A DNA stretch of 64,000 nt from Geodermatophilus africanus (GCF_900107105.1 NZ_FNOT01000006.1:186001-250000); one strand, 5' to 3'. Positions 38,200 to 47,868 are shown, counted from the first letter of the stretch. Notes: generated by a model from the letters alone, not told the origin. A program made the numbers and translations.

Positions 38200-38933
38200 C
38201 GGTAGCTCCGCCGGGTGTCGGGGGGCGGGATCGTGGCGTCGTGGTACTCCACGGGGACGCCGCCGAGCGGGTAGTCCTTGCGCTGGGGGTGGCCGTCCCA
38301 GTCGTCGGGCATGAGGATCCGGGTCAGCGCCGGGTGGCCGTCGAAGACGACGCCGAACATGTCCCAGGTCTCCCGCTCGTGCCAGTCCGCCGTCGGGTAG
38401 ACCGACGTGACCGAGGGGACGTGCGGGTCCTCGACGGTGACCGCGACCTCCAGCCGGATCCGTCGCCGGTAGGTCATCGAGGTCAGGTGGTAGACGACGT
38501 GCAGCCGCGGCCGGCCGGGGGTGGTCGCGGGGCCGCCGCTGCCCTCGTAGTCGACGCCGGAGACGCTGCTGCACAGCTCGAAGCGCAGCGCCTCGTCGTC
38601 GCGCAGCGCCTGCACGACTGTCGACAGGTGCTCGCGGGCGACGAAGTAGGTGATCTCGCCGCGGTCGACCAGCACCCGCTGCACCGCGGCGTCGTAGGTG
38701 GCCTGCCCGACCGCCTCGATGAGCGCGTCGGTGACCTCGTCGAAGTACCCGCCGTAGGGGCGGTCGGTGGAGTGCAGGGCGACCGCGCCGCCGGGCTCGA
38801 CGCGGACCAGCCCGCCGAAGCCGGAGGTGTCGCCGCTGCCGCTGACCCCGAACGCGCCCTTGCGGAACCCGCCCGAGGGCGCGGCCGCCCCTTGGCCGGC
38901 GTCCGTGCCGCTGCGGTCCCCGGGGCCGGTCAC
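38196..38933 (-). CDS. nuoC: NADH-quinone oxidoreductase subunit C
   Basis: 245 residues from GTG 38933, overlapping the nuoB stop by GTGA and the nuoD start by 4 bp. The 30-kDa signature is [20 protein letters not shown] with [20 protein letters not shown]. The first ~55 residues are a Gly/Ser-rich linker. It is a structural subunit without cofactors. Confidence 0.95.
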   Translation of the reverse strand: MTGPGDRSGTDAGQGAAAPSGGFRKGAFGVSGSGDTSGFGGLVRVEPGGAVALHSTDRPYGGYFDEVTDALIEAVGQATYDAAVQRVLVDRGEITYFVAREHLSTVVQALRDDEALRFELCSSVSGVDYEGSGGPATTPGRPRLHVVYHLTSMTYRRRIRLEVAVTVEDPHVPSVTSVYPTADWHERETWDMFGVVFDGHPALTRILMPDDWDGHPQRKDYPLGGVPVEYHDATIPPPDTRRSYR

Positions 38934-39610
38934 CGGTTCCCCCGCACGTACGGCTCCGGCAGCAGGACGGCGTCGCCGCCGCGCTGCTCGATGGCGAACT
39001 GGCCGGTGCGCCGCTCGGCGGCGGCCCGCTCGTAGGCCGCGCGCTTCTCCTTGTCCACGCGCACCGTCGACGGCATCTCGACGTACAGCTCCTCCGCCCG
39101 GCCCTCGGCCCGGGCCTGCTCGAGCTCCCGGGCCCGTCGGGGCCCGAGCGGCTCGTTCATGATCTTGTGGTGCAGCTTGAGGATCGCGTCGGTGAGCATC
39201 TCCGGCCGCGGCGGGCAGCCGGGCAGGTACATGTCGACGGGGACGACGTGGTCGACGCCCTGCACGATCGCGTAGTTGTTGAACATCCCGCCGGAGCTGG
39301 CGCACACGCCCATCGCCAGCACCCAGCGCGGCTCGGGCATCTGGTCGTAGATCTGGCGCAGCACCGGCGCCATCTTCTGGCTGACCCGGCCGGCCACGAT
39401 CATCAGGTCGGCCTGCCGCGGCGAGGCCCGGAAGACCTCCATGCCGAAGCGGGCCAGGTCGTAGCGGCCCGCGCCGGTGGCCATCATCTCGATCGCGCAG
39501 CAGGCCAGCCCGAAGGTGGCCGGCCACAGCGACGACTTGCGGGTCCAGTTGACCAGCTTCTCCACCGTGGTCAGCAGGACGCCGCTCGGCAGCTTCTCCT
39601 CGAGTCCCAT
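38930..39610 (-). CDS. nuoB: NADH-quinone oxidoreductase subunit B (N2 cluster)
   Basis: 226 residues. The N2 [4Fe-4S] ligands are the tandem Cys pair in [39 protein letters not shown] and the CPP of [13 protein letters not shown]2 hands electrons to quinone. A charged C-terminal tail (after [17 protein letters not shown]) adds about 60 residues. Confidence 0.97.
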   Translation of the reverse strand: MGLEEKLPSGVLLTTVEKLVNWTRKSSLWPATFGLACCAIEMMATGAGRYDLARFGMEVFRASPRQADLMIVAGRVSQKMAPVLRQIYDQMPEPRWVLAMGVCASSGGMFNNYAIVQGVDHVVPVDMYLPGCPPRPEMLTDAILKLHHKIMNEPLGPRRARELEQARAEGRAEELYVEMPSTVRVDKEKRAAYERAAAERRTGQFAIEQRGGDAVLLPEPYVRGNR

Positions 39611-39620
39611 CGCCGGCCTC

Positions 39621-39983
39621 TCAGTCCCAGTCCAGGCCGCCGCGTCGCCACACGTACACGTAGGCGATGAACACGGTGCCGATGAAGACGACCATCTCGA
39701 CCAGCCCGAAGACGCCGAGCGCGTCGTTGGCGACGGCCCACGGGTAGAGGAAGACGATCTCGATGTCGAAGACGATGAAGATCATCGCCGTCAGGTAGTA
39801 CTTGATCGGGAACCGGCCGCCGGTCAGCGGCTGGTCCACCGGCTCGATGCCGCACTCGTAGGCGGCCAGCTTGGCCCGGTTGTGCCGGTGGGGGCCCACG
39901 AACGGGGCGACCGTCACCGAGAACAGCGCGAAGGCCGCGGCCAGCGCGAACAGGCCGACGATCGGGACGTACTGCGAGAGCAC
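39621..39983 (-). CDS. nuoA: NADH-quinone oxidoreductase subunit A
   Basis: 120 residues, GTG start, three transmembrane helices. Family signatures: [20 protein letters not shown] (loop next to the quinone site) and [20 protein letters not shown]. First nuo gene of the operon; 46 nt separate it from the upstream reductase gene, with no terminator between. Confidence 0.96.
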   Translation of the reverse strand: MLSQYVPIVGLFALAAAFALFSVTVAPFVGPHRHNRAKLAAYECGIEPVDQPLTGGRFPIKYYLTAMIFIVFDIEIVFLYPWAVANDALGVFGLVEMVVFIGTVFIAYVYVWRRGGLDWD

Positions 39984-40029
39984 CAGCGTCTACCCCTCGT
40001 CGTCGCGGGTCGGATCGGGAGCGGTCACG

Positions 40030-41289
40030 TCAGACCGCCGGGGCCAGTCGGGTGAGGACGGCGACGGCGCGGTCGAAACGGTCGCCGTCCCGGCCGTCGG
40101 AGAGGTTGCCCATCAGCCGCAGCGCCCGGGTCACCAGCCCCGGCCGCTTGAGCCCGTGGGCGGTCGCGAAGCGGACCAGGTCCGGCCGGGCCAGCAGCGC
40201 GAGGAAGCCCGTGCCGAGCCGGTGGTGGCGCCCGTACTCCGCGCGCAGCCGCTCGGGGTACCGGCGCAGCACGGCCTCGCGGGCCGGGCCCTCCGGCGCG
40301 GTCAGGCCCTCGACGGCGGTCTCCGCGGCCATCCGCCCGGTCTCCAGCGCGTAGCTGATGCCCTCGCCGTTGAACGGGTTGACCGTGCCGGCGGCGTCCC
40401 CGGCCAGGAGCAGCCCGCGGGTGTAGGCCGGCCCGCGGTGCAGGGCCATCGGCAGGCCGGCGCCGCGCAGCGGGGTGACGGCGTGCTCCTCGCCGAGCTG
40501 CCACTCCGGCGGCAGCGTGGCCAGCCACCGGCGCAGCACCGCCCTCGGCTCCGCGCCGGTGCCGCGGCGGGTGTCGAGCAGGCCGAAGCCGACGTTGCTG
40601 GTGCCGTCGCCCATGCCGAAGGCCCAGCCGTACCCGGGCATCGAGTCCGCGCTCGGGCCGCCGGGCGCGAGGTCGAAGGAGATGTCGAGGTACTCGTCGT
40701 CCGTGCGCGGGGAGGACACGTACCGGCGGACGGCGACGCCGAGCGGCCGGTCCTCGCGCCGCAGCAGGCCCAGCGCCTTGGCCAGCCGGCCGGAGAGGCC
40801 CTCGGCGGAGACGACCAGCGACGCCCGCCAGGTGGCCGGCGTGCGGTCCGGGCCCTCCTCGGCGTGCACCCCCGCGACGCGGCCGGCGTCGTCGAGCAGC
40901 GGGCCGGTGACGGTGACCTCCTGCCGCAGCCGGGCACCGGCCGCGACCGCGTGCGCGGCCAGGCCCGCATCGAGGTCGCGGCGACCGCGGATGAGGCCGT
41001 AGGACGGCCAGCGCTGCAGGGCCGGCCAGTCGACCTCGACCACCTGGCCGCCGCCGGTGACCCGCAGCCCCCGGTGACGGACCCAGCCCGTGGTGTCGAC
41101 GCCCATGTCGTCGAGGGCCTTGACGCCGCGGGGCGTCAGCCCGTCGCCGCACACCTTCTCGCGGGGCAGCCGGGACTTCTCCAGGACCGCCACGTCGAGG
41201 CCGGCGCGGGCCAGGTGCCACGCCGCGGAGGAGCCCGCCGGCCCGGCGCCGACGACGAGCACGTCGGCCCACCGGTCGCCGTCGTCCAC
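40030..41289 (-). CDS. menJ: Geranylgeranyl reductase family FAD enzyme, probable menaquinone reductase (MenJ)
   Basis: 419 residues from GTG 41289 (GGAGGGG six bases upstream). An earlier in-frame GTG at 41337 lies inside the Rex operator and is rejected. FAD-binding motif VVGAGPAGSSAAWHLARAG, then EKSRLPREKVCGDGLTPRGV, and LLAGDAAGTVNPFNGEGISY. In mycobacteria a homologue (MenJ) saturates one isoprene unit of the menaquinone side chain. Its position as first gene before nuoA-N and beside menG supports that role; the symbol is by homology. Confidence 0.85.
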   Translation of the reverse strand: MDDGDRWADVLVVGAGPAGSSAAWHLARAGLDVAVLEKSRLPREKVCGDGLTPRGVKALDDMGVDTTGWVRHRGLRVTGGGQVVEVDWPALQRWPSYGLIRGRRDLDAGLAAHAVAAGARLRQEVTVTGPLLDDAGRVAGVHAEEGPDRTPATWRASLVVSAEGLSGRLAKALGLLRREDRPLGVAVRRYVSSPRTDDEYLDISFDLAPGGPSADSMPGYGWAFGMGDGTSNVGFGLLDTRRGTGAEPRAVLRRWLATLPPEWQLGEEHAVTPLRGAGLPMALHRGPAYTRGLLLAGDAAGTVNPFNGEGISYALETGRMAAETAVEGLTAPEGPAREAVLRRYPERLRAEYGRHHRLGTGFLALLARPDLVRFATAHGLKRPGLVTRALRLMGNLSDGRDGDRFDRAVAVLTRLAPAV

Positions 41290-41321
41290 CTCGGTCCCCT
41301 CCGTTCGCGTCCCCGGCGACT

Positions 41322-41339
41322 TTGTGAATTGCTTCACAA
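41322..41339. promoter_or_regulatory. Rex operator, perfect palindrome
   Basis: TTGTGAATTGCTTCACAA matches the Rex consensus TTGTGAA-n4-TTCACAA at all 14 defined positions. It lies just downstream of a plausible minus-strand promoter (-10 TAGAGT at 41355-41360) and 33 bp upstream of the reductase start, so NADH-free Rex would block the whole menJ-nuoA-N transcript. Rex itself is encoded at 63.0-63.7 kb. Confidence 0.9.
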
Positions 41340-41354
41340 AGTCGCCCGGTCCCT

Positions 41355-41385
41355 ACTCTAGGCCGGGGTGTGAGCTCGGTGACAA
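41355..41385 (-). promoter_or_regulatory. Probable promoter of the menJ-nuo operon
   Basis: On the minus strand TTGTCA (41385-41380) and TAGAGT (41360-41355) are separated by 19 bp, which is somewhat long for a SigA-type promoter but each box fits well. Initiation about 7 bp downstream would put the Rex operator at +8 to +26. Confidence 0.5.
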
Positions 41386-41460
41386 GTGGCTGCCCAGAAC
41401 GACCGCGTCACGTTTGTGTCTCGCCGCGTCACACCCGCGTCGGCGGCACTCCGGGCCGGC

Positions 41461-42186
41461 TCAAGGGAGCGGCTTGCGGCCGCGGTGCAGCGCCACGATG
41501 CCGCCGGTGAGGTCGCGCCAGGCCACGTCGGCCCAGCCCGCGGACCGCACTCGCGCGGCGAGCGCCGCCTGGTCCGGCCAGGCCCGGATCGACTCGGCCA
41601 GGTAGACGTAGGCGTCGGGGTTGCTGCTCACCGCCCGCGCGATCCGCGGCAGCGCCCGCATCAGGTACTCGGTGTAGACGGTGCGGAACGGCGCCCAGGT
41701 GGGGCTGGAGAACTCGCAGACGACCAGCGTGCCGCCGGGGCGGGTGACCCGGGAGAACTCGCGCAGCGCGGCGTCGGGGTCGGCGACGTTGCGCAGGCCG
41801 AAGGAGATGACCACGCCGTCGACGCTCGCGTCGGCCAGCGGGAGCGCCATCGCGTCGCCGGCCACCTTGGGCACCGGCCGGGCCGCGCCCGCCCGCAGCA
41901 TGCCCCGGGAGAAGTCGCAGGCGATCGCGCGCACCCCACCGGCGGCCAGCTCCACCGTCGACACCGCCGTCCCGGCGGCGACGTCGAGCACGGTCTGCCC
42001 GGGGCGGGCACCCAGGGCCTCGCGGGTGGCCCGGCGCCACGAGGCGTCCAGCCCGCCGGAGAGCACCGTGTTGGTGACGTCGTAGCGCGCCGCCACCCGG
42101 TCGAACATGGCCGCGACGTCGGCCGGCCGCTTGTCCAGACCGGCCCGGACCCCCGCGGTGTGTGCGCTGTCTCGCCGGTCTGCCAC
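41461..42186 (-). CDS. menG: Demethylmenaquinone methyltransferase
   Basis: 241 residues, GTG start. UbiE/MenG family: [20 protein letters not shown] at the N-terminus, SAM-binding motif [16 protein letters not shown], the second signature [20 protein letters not shown], and [20 protein letters not shown]. It methylates the ring in the last step of menaquinone synthesis. It is divergent from menF with only 35 bp between starts, so the promoters overlap. Confidence 0.94.
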   Translation of the reverse strand: MADRRDSAHTAGVRAGLDKRPADVAAMFDRVAARYDVTNTVLSGGLDASWRRATREALGARPGQTVLDVAAGTAVSTVELAAGGVRAIACDFSRGMLRAGAARPVPKVAGDAMALPLADASVDGVVISFGLRNVADPDAALREFSRVTRPGGTLVVCEFSSPTWAPFRTVYTEYLMRALPRIARAVSSNPDAYVYLAESIRAWPDQAALAARVRSAGWADVAWRDLTGGIVALHRGRKPLP

Positions 42187-42209
42187 GACGGGCGACGCTA
42201 CCGGCTGCC

Positions 42210-42221
42210 TACGCTGGGACC
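42210..42221 (+). promoter_or_regulatory. Leaderless promoter of menF
   Basis: TACGCT followed by exactly six bases and then the GTG start. This is the TANNNT spacing expected for actinobacterial leaderless transcripts, and no Shine-Dalgarno precedes the GTG. Confidence 0.5.
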
Positions 42222-43496
42222 GTGACCGTGGCAGCCGTGACCACCCCGGATGCGGTCACGGCCGTCGTCACCACGACCCCGCTGGTCGAGATCCCCACCC
42301 TGCTGGACCTGCTGCCGGGCGCCGGCGCAGTGTCCTGGGTGCGCCGCGGCGAGGGCCTGGTCGGCTGGGGCGAGGCCGCCCGGCTCGAGGTCACGGGCCC
42401 GCGGGCCCTGGCCGAGGCGGCCGAGTGGTGGGCGACCCTCAGTGCCGGCCTCGACGTCGACGACCGGGCGGAGGTCCCCGGCTCCGGGCCGGTCGTGTTC
42501 GCCAGCATCGCCTTCGACCCGGCCGTCGGGACGTCGGTGTTCGTCGTCCCCCAGGTCGTCGTGGGCCGGCGCGACGGCGCCGCCTGGGTGACCACCACCG
42601 GGGACGTCGACCCCGCCGACGTGCTGGCCACCGCGCCCGCGCCCATCCCGTCGCCGGTCGGCCGGCTGCGCTACGCCGACGGCGCCCTTGACCCCGCGTC
42701 GTGGTGCACGACGGTGGCCACCGCGGTGGCGCGGATCGACGCCGGCGAGCTGGCCAAGGTGGTGCTGGCCCGCGACCTGCTGGTCACGGCCGACGCACCG
42801 CTCGACGCCCGCGCCCTGCTGGCGAGGCTGGCCGCCCGCTTCCCCGACTGCTGGACCTTCGCCGTGGACGGCCTGCTCGGAGCGACGCCGGAGCTGCTGC
42901 TGCGCCGGACCGGCCGCGAGCTGTCCTCCCGCGTGCTGGCCGGCACCGCACCGCGCGGCGCGGGCGCCGACGACGAGCGGCTCGCCGCGGACCTGCTCGC
43001 CTCGGCCAAGGACCGCGCCGAGCACGCGCTGGCCGTCGAGTCCCTGGTCCGGGCGCTGGAGCCGTACTGCACGACGCTCACCGCGCCGGAGGAGCCCGGG
43101 CTGCTGACGCTGGCCAACGTGCGCCACCTGGCCACCGACGTCACCGGCGTCCAGCGGCGCACCGGCGCCCGCGGTCGGGCCGGGCTGCTCGAGCTGGTCG
43201 GGGCGGTGCACCCGACGGCGGCCGTGTGCGGCACCCCGACCGGCGCCGCGGCCGCGCTGATCGGCGAGCTGGAGGGCATGGACCGCGGCCGCTACGCCGG
43301 CCCGGTGGGCTGGATCGACGCCCGCGGGGACGGCGAGTTCGGCCTGGCACTGCGGTGCGCCGAGCTCTCCGACCGGGACCCGGCCTCCGCGCGGCTGTTC
43401 GCCGGCTGCGGCATCGTCGCCGGCTCCGACCCGGCCGCGGAGCTCGCCGAGACGCAGGCGAAGTTCGCCGCCGTCCAGGCCGCGCTGGAGAGCTGA
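42222..43496 (+). CDS. menF: Isochorismate synthase
   Basis: 424 residues from GTG 42222. Chorismate-binding fold: [100 protein letters not shown] and [20 protein letters not shown], with [12 protein letters not shown] at the end. It converts chorismate to isochorismate, the first committed step of menaquinone synthesis. The presence of menD and menC nearby favours this over a siderophore role. Confidence 0.92.
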   Translation: MTVAAVTTPDAVTAVVTTTPLVEIPTLLDLLPGAGAVSWVRRGEGLVGWGEAARLEVTGPRALAEAAEWWATLSAGLDVDDRAEVPGSGPVVFASIAFDPAVGTSVFVVPQVVVGRRDGAAWVTTTGDVDPADVLATAPAPIPSPVGRLRYADGALDPASWCTTVATAVARIDAGELAKVVLARDLLVTADAPLDARALLARLAARFPDCWTFAVDGLLGATPELLLRRTGRELSSRVLAGTAPRGAGADDERLAADLLASAKDRAEHALAVESLVRALEPYCTTLTAPEEPGLLTLANVRHLATDVTGVQRRTGARGRAGLLELVGAVHPTAAVCGTPTGAAAALIGELEGMDRGRYAGPVGWIDARGDGEFGLALRCAELSDRDPASARLFAGCGIVAGSDPAAELAETQAKFAAVQAALES

Positions 43497-43954
43497 CCCG
43501 GGAACCCGCGCGCGGCGGCGGGTGCCAGGGTGCCGTTCCAGCGGCACACCGCCTGGGACCGCCGGGGCGGGCTGGCCGACCGGTCCGGCTGGGGCGCCAG
43601 GGCGTCGAGCTGCTCACGACGGGCTGGTCGCCCTGCAGGAGCCCCGCCGTGCCGCCGGAGCCGGACGCCGCCTGGGTCGACGGATGGCTGCACCGCTCCC
43701 ACCTGGCGTACTGGTCGATGGGCTGTGGGGGCGGCCCGGCAGCAGGTGGTCTCGACCACCGGGCCTGGGACGGTGGGGTGGCCGGCCACCCCACCGACCG
43801 TGGTGTCCCTCTGCCCCGATGACCACCGGGTCAACCGGTCCCGGGCACCGAGCCGGTCCGCGTCAGGTCGTCGGCGACGCCGCCCGGGCTGAGCGGTCGG
43901 CGCGCCGTGGCTCGTCGTCGCCCCTGTCCGGCACCGGAGCCGCGCATCCACCGG
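43497..43954. other. Intergenic region with perfect palindromes
   Basis: 458 bp between convergent menF and menD. Several frames are open but none gives a recognisable protein. It contains GGTGGTCTCGACCACC (43745-43760) and a perfect 26-bp palindrome at 43771-43796 (CGGTGGGGTGGCC and its complement). These may terminate both genes or be remains of a mobile element. Confidence 0.4.
43771..43796. terminator. 26-bp perfect palindrome, possible terminator
   Basis: CGGTGGGGTGGCC joined directly to its reverse complement. A 12-bp GGTGGTC-type hairpin lies 10 bp before it. A loopless palindrome can form a hairpin with a 4-base loop; no T-tract follows. Confidence 0.4.
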
Positions 43955-45655
43955 TCACCCGGCGTCGAGGGCCGCGGTGGCGGCCGACCTCAGGTGGACG
44001 GCGAGCTCGGCCTCGGCGCGCTGGTCCGTGCCGACGACGACCACCCGGGGCCCACCGGCGCCCAGGGCGTCCCGCAGCCCGGCCGGCGACGTCACTCGCT
44101 CCGCCGGCCAGCCCAGCGACTCGGCCACGGCGACCAGGTCCCGGCCGTGCGGCGTGCCGAACACCCGCCGGTAGCCGGACTCGTACCGCGGCTGCCCGGG
44201 CTCGAGCTGGGCGAAGATCCCGCCGCCGTCGTTGTCCGGGACGACGAGGGTGAGGTCCGGCCGCGGCTCCCCCTCGCCCACCAGGAGGCCCTGCAGGTCG
44301 TGCAGGAACGTGAGGTCGCCGAGCAGCGCGAACCCCCGGCGATTTCCGTGGAGATCGCCGGGGGAGTGGACGAGGGCCGCGCCGACCGCCGTGGACACCG
44401 TGCCGTCGATGCCGGCGACGCCGCGGTTGGCCAGCACGGTGAGCCCCGCCCGCGGGACGGCCAGCCGGTCGACGTCGCGCACGGGGGTCGACGAGCCGAG
44501 CACCAGCAGCGCCCCGTCGGGCAGGGCGACGACCAGGTCGCGCGCGAGCACCCCCGCGGTCAGCGCGGGCAGCGCGTCGAGGACGCCGTCGACCGCCGTA
44601 CCCACCCGGGCCGCGGCGTGGCACCAGGCCGCCCGCCAGGCCGGGTCGGCCGGGGCGCCGGGCGACGGCAGCGCCCCCACCCACGTCGTCGACCGGCCGG
44701 CGTCGGGCCAGCGCGGAGCGGCGGCGACCGTCTCCACCCGGACGGCGGGGTCGGCCAGCAGCCTCGACACCGGCCGCGACAGCGTCGGCCGGCCCACCAC
44801 CAGCACCCGGTCGGGCCGGTGCGCGGCCAGCCAGCCGGGCACCCCGAGCAGCAGCGCGCCGCCGCGCACGGAGCCCGCCCAGGCGCCGCTGGGCGGCTCG
44901 GCGACCACCGGCCAGCCCTGCCCCGCGGCCAGCTCGGCGGCGGCCCGGCCCAGGGCGGGAGGCCCGTCGCCGACGACGACGAGGGTGCGGGCGGGGCCGG
45001 CGTCGGCGGGCCGGGCCGGGGCGGGCACCGAGCCGGACGTCCACGGGGCGCCGCCCGGCCGTCCGGCCCAGGGGCCGACCGTCCGCACGTCGGCGTCCTC
45101 GGGCAGCAGCGGCTCGCGGAACGGCAGGTTGAGGTGCACCGGGCCCGGGTCGCCGGAGAGCGCGCCGCAGGCGGTGAGCAGCGCCTTGGCCACCAGCGAG
45201 CGCCAGTACCGGTTCTGCGCCTCGTCTCGGCCGGCCTCGGGCACGCCGACGTCGACCGCCGCCCGCACCGCGCCGCCGTAGAGCCCGGGCTGGGCGATGG
45301 TCTGGTTGGCGCCGGTGTCGCGCAGCTCCGGCGGCCGGTCGGCGGTCAGCGCGAGCAACGGCACCCCGGCGGCGTCGGCCTCGAGGACGGCGGCGTGCAG
45401 GTGCGCGGTCGCCGTCCCGGACGTGGTCAGCACCGGCACCGGCCGCCCGGACGCCTTGGCCAGGCCGAGGGCGAGGAAGGCCGCGGTCCGCTCGTCGATG
45501 CGCACGTGCAGCGTCAGCCGGCCGTCGCGCTCGGCGTCGGCGAGGGCCAGCGCGACCGGCGCCGAGCGGGAGCCGGGCGCCACCACGGCGTGGGTGACCC
45601 CGCCGCGGACCAGCTCGTCGACGAGCACCCGGGCGAGGGCGGTCGAGGGGTTCAC
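43955..45655 (-). CDS. menD: SEPHCHC synthase
   Basis: 566 residues from GTG 45655, overlapping the menC stop in GTGA. ThDP enzyme: VVAPGSRSAPVALALADAER and RIDERTAAFLALGLAKASGR with the catalytic Glu, TTSGTATAHLHAAVLEADAA, and the ThDP/Mg site LLGDLTFLHDLQGLLVGEGE with DNDGGGIFAQLEPG. It condenses 2-oxoglutarate with isochorismate. It forms a two-gene unit with menC. Confidence 0.95.
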   Translation of the reverse strand: MNPSTALARVLVDELVRGGVTHAVVAPGSRSAPVALALADAERDGRLTLHVRIDERTAAFLALGLAKASGRPVPVLTTSGTATAHLHAAVLEADAAGVPLLALTADRPPELRDTGANQTIAQPGLYGGAVRAAVDVGVPEAGRDEAQNRYWRSLVAKALLTACGALSGDPGPVHLNLPFREPLLPEDADVRTVGPWAGRPGGAPWTSGSVPAPARPADAGPARTLVVVGDGPPALGRAAAELAAGQGWPVVAEPPSGAWAGSVRGGALLLGVPGWLAAHRPDRVLVVGRPTLSRPVSRLLADPAVRVETVAAAPRWPDAGRSTTWVGALPSPGAPADPAWRAAWCHAAARVGTAVDGVLDALPALTAGVLARDLVVALPDGALLVLGSSTPVRDVDRLAVPRAGLTVLANRGVAGIDGTVSTAVGAALVHSPGDLHGNRRGFALLGDLTFLHDLQGLLVGEGEPRPDLTLVVPDNDGGGIFAQLEPGQPRYESGYRRVFGTPHGRDLVAVAESLGWPAERVTSPAGLRDALGAGGPRVVVVGTDQRAEAELAVHLRSAATAALDAG

Positions 45656-46587
45656 CCGCGCACCGCGTCCAGCCGGGCCCGCCAGCGCGCCTCGACCTCG
45701 GGGTCCGCGGCGACGTCGGCCAGCCGGTCGGGCGTCACCGTGCGCACCCGCAGCGCGCCGTCGACCGGGAGCAGCGGGTCGCTGGTGACGTCCCCGCCGA
45801 GGAGTGCCACGGTGGCCAGCCCGCAGGCGAACGGCAGCTCGGGCAGCGCGGCGGCCAGCGCCACCCCGGCGGCGATGCCGACCGAGGACTCCAGCGCCGA
45901 GGAGACGACGCACGGCAGGCAGTGCGCCCCTGCCACCTCGAGCGCCGCCCGGACCCCGCCGAGCGGCTGCACCTTGAGGACGACGACGTCGGCGGCGTCC
46001 CGCAGGTCGACGCGCAGCGGGTCGGCCGCCCGCCGGACGACCTCGTCCGCGGCGATCCGCACGTCGACCCGCCGGCGCAGTGCGGTGAGCTCCGCGAGAG
46101 ACGCGCACGGCTGCTCGACGTACTCCAGGCCCACCCGGTCGAGCTCGCGGATACGCGTGGTGGCGGTGTCGACGTCCCAGGCGGCGTTGGCGTCGACGCG
46201 GATCGCGCCGTCCGGGCCGAGGGCGTCGCGCACCGCCTCGACGCGAGCGAGGTCGTCGGCGGGGGTCTGGCCGGGCTCGGCGACCTTCACCTTCGCCGTC
46301 CGGCAGCCCGAGGCGGCCACGATCGTGTGCGCCCGCTCGGGGCCGACCGCGGGGACGGTCACGTTGACCGGCACGGCGTCGCGCACCGGTGTCGGCCAGC
46401 CGTCGCGGGCGGCCTCGACCGCAGCCGCCCACCAGCGGCGGCTGTGCGGGAGGTCGTGGTCCCAGAACGGGGAGAACTCGCCCCACCCGGCCGGGCCGCG
46501 CACCAGCACGCCGTCGCGGACGTCGATGCCGCGGAAACGGGTCCGCATCGGCACCGACCAGACCCGCACGTCGTCGGTGTCGATCAC
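45652..46587 (-). CDS. menC: o-Succinylbenzoate synthase
   Basis: 311 residues from GTG 46587. Enolase superfamily: catalytic Lys in CRTAKVKVAEPGQTPADDL, metal ligands in IRVDANAAWDVDTA (Asp), LEYVEQPC (Glu) and IAADEVVRRAADP (Asp), and the second Lys in VVVLKVQPLGGV. It dehydrates SHCHC to o-succinylbenzoate. Precedes menD with a 4-bp overlap. Confidence 0.94.
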   Translation of the reverse strand: MIDTDDVRVWSVPMRTRFRGIDVRDGVLVRGPAGWGEFSPFWDHDLPHSRRWWAAAVEAARDGWPTPVRDAVPVNVTVPAVGPERAHTIVAASGCRTAKVKVAEPGQTPADDLARVEAVRDALGPDGAIRVDANAAWDVDTATTRIRELDRVGLEYVEQPCASLAELTALRRRVDVRIAADEVVRRAADPLRVDLRDAADVVVLKVQPLGGVRAALEVAGAHCLPCVVSSALESSVGIAAGVALAAALPELPFACGLATVALLGGDVTSDPLLPVDGALRVRTVTPDRLADVAADPEVEARWRARLDAVRG

Positions 46588-46601
46588 GGCAGCAAGCCTA
46601 G

Positions 46602-46717
46602 GAGAAGGACCCCCTGCCCCCCTTGAAGGACCCCCTTGCCCCCCGCCACTCGCAGGCTCGCGGCGGGACCCTGCAAGCGGGTTGTCAGTGCTCGCGGCAG
46701 GTCCCTGCAGGGGGCCG
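46602..46717 (+). repeat. Dispersed GGACCCC repeat, copy C
   Basis: In the menC/menE divergent gap: GAAGGACCCCC twice in tandem, CCCGCCACTCGCAGGCTCG, CGGGACCCTGCA, and GGTCCCTGCAGGGGGCC. It aligns with the copy at 22174-22262 along its length. The frame read through it (PPATRRLAAGPC) resembles the N-terminal frame of copy B (PPTTRKLAVGPC), but here it lies upstream of the likely menE start. Confidence 0.6.
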
Positions 46718-46734
46718 AAGTACCGTGTGGCCTC

Positions 46735-47868
46735 GTGGCCAGGCACCTGACCGCCGTGCCCGCGCCGGCCGACCCCCTCGCGCTCCTGCCGCAGCTGCGC
46801 GCCGCCCTCGACGGCGCGGCGCCGTTCGCGGTGCTGCCCGCGGGTCCCCCGGCCGCCGTCGAGGCTGCCGCGGCGGTGCTGCGGCCCGAGCAGCCGCTGG
46901 AGGACGGCGCCGACCTCGTCGTCGTCACCTCCGGCTCGACCGGCGGCGGCCGCGGCGTGCTGCTGTCGGCCGGTGCGGTGCGCGCCTCGGCCGAGGCCAC
47001 GCTGCGCCGGCTCGGCGGACCCGGCGCCTGGCTGCTCGCGCTGCCCGTCTCGGCCGTCGCCGGCCTCCAGGTGCTGTGCCGCTCGATCGTCGGCGGCACC
47101 GACCCGACCGCGCCGGCCCCCGGGGAGTCGCTGGCGGCCGCCGTCGCCCGCATGCCTGCGGGCCGGCGCTACACCGCGCTGGTGCCCACCCAGCTGCGGC
47201 GGCACCTGGACGCCGAGCCGGCCGCGCTGCGGGCGTTGGACGCGGTGCTGGTCGGCGGCGCGGCCACCGACCCCGGCCTGCTCGCCCGTGCCCGCGAGGA
47301 GCGCGTCGCCGTCGTGACCACGTACGGGATGACCGAGACCGCCGGCGGCTGCGTGTACGACGGCGAGCCGCTGGAGGGCGTGCGGGTGCGGGTGACCGAC
47401 GGCGGGATCGAGCTCGCCGGGCCGGTGCTGGCGACCGGCTACCGGCTCGATCCCGAGGGCACGGTCGCGGCCTTCGTCGACGGCTGGTTCCGGACCCGCG
47501 ACGCCGGCGTCCTCGACGAGGCCGGCCGGCTGACCGTGCACGGCCGGCTGGACGACGTCGTCGTCACCGGCGGGGTCAACGTCGCGCCGCAGGCGGTGGA
47601 GGCCGTGCTGCGGCAGCACCCGGACGTCGTGGACGCCGTCGTCTTCGGCCGGCCGGACGACGAGTGGGGCCAGCGGGTGGTCGCCGCCGTCGTCCCGATG
47701 CCCGGCGCGGAGCCCGACCTCGCGACGCTGCGCCCGTGGGTGGCCGAACGGCTGGGCGGGCCCGCCGCGCCGCGCGAGCTGCACCGGGTCGACGCCGTCC
47801 CGACCCTGCACACCGGCAAGCCGGACCGCCGCGGTGTCGCTGCCGTCGTGACCCACCGGAGGTCCTGA
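46735..47868 (+). CDS. menE: o-Succinylbenzoate-CoA ligase
   Basis: 377 residues from GTG 46735 (VARHLTAVPAPADPLALLPQ); an open frame reaches upstream through the dispersed repeat. Adenylate-forming enzyme: P-loop VVVTSGSTGGGRGVLLSAGA, TTYGMTETAGGCVYDGEPLE, the hinge FRTRDAGVLDEAGRLTVHGR with LDDVVVTGGVNVAPQAVEAV, and the catalytic Lys in HTGKPDRRGV. Actinobacterial MenE proteins are short like this one. It is followed by menA after 3 bp. Confidence 0.92.
   Translation: MARHLTAVPAPADPLALLPQLRAALDGAAPFAVLPAGPPAAVEAAAAVLRPEQPLEDGADLVVVTSGSTGGGRGVLLSAGAVRASAEATLRRLGGPGAWLLALPVSAVAGLQVLCRSIVGGTDPTAPAPGESLAAAVARMPAGRRYTALVPTQLRRHLDAEPAALRALDAVLVGGAATDPGLLARAREERVAVVTTYGMTETAGGCVYDGEPLEGVRVRVTDGGIELAGPVLATGYRLDPEGTVAAFVDGWFRTRDAGVLDEAGRLTVHGRLDDVVVTGGVNVAPQAVEAVLRQHPDVVDAVVFGRPDDEWGQRVVAAVVPMPGAEPDLATLRPWVAERLGGPAAPRELHRVDAVPTLHTGKPDRRGVAAVVTHRRS

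Noticed and set aside
41289-41337. Earlier GTG start for menJ
   Set aside because: It would place codons inside the perfect Rex operator and has no Shine-Dalgarno; GTG 41289 has GGAGGGG and begins closer to the FAD motif.
43955-44400. Extra minus-strand frames at the menD end
   Set aside because: Alternative frames of the menD coding sequence without motifs.
46636-46734. N-terminal extension of menE through the dispersed repeat
   Set aside because: The residues come from the repeat, are unlike MenE, and the GTG at 46735 starts a normal-length protein.
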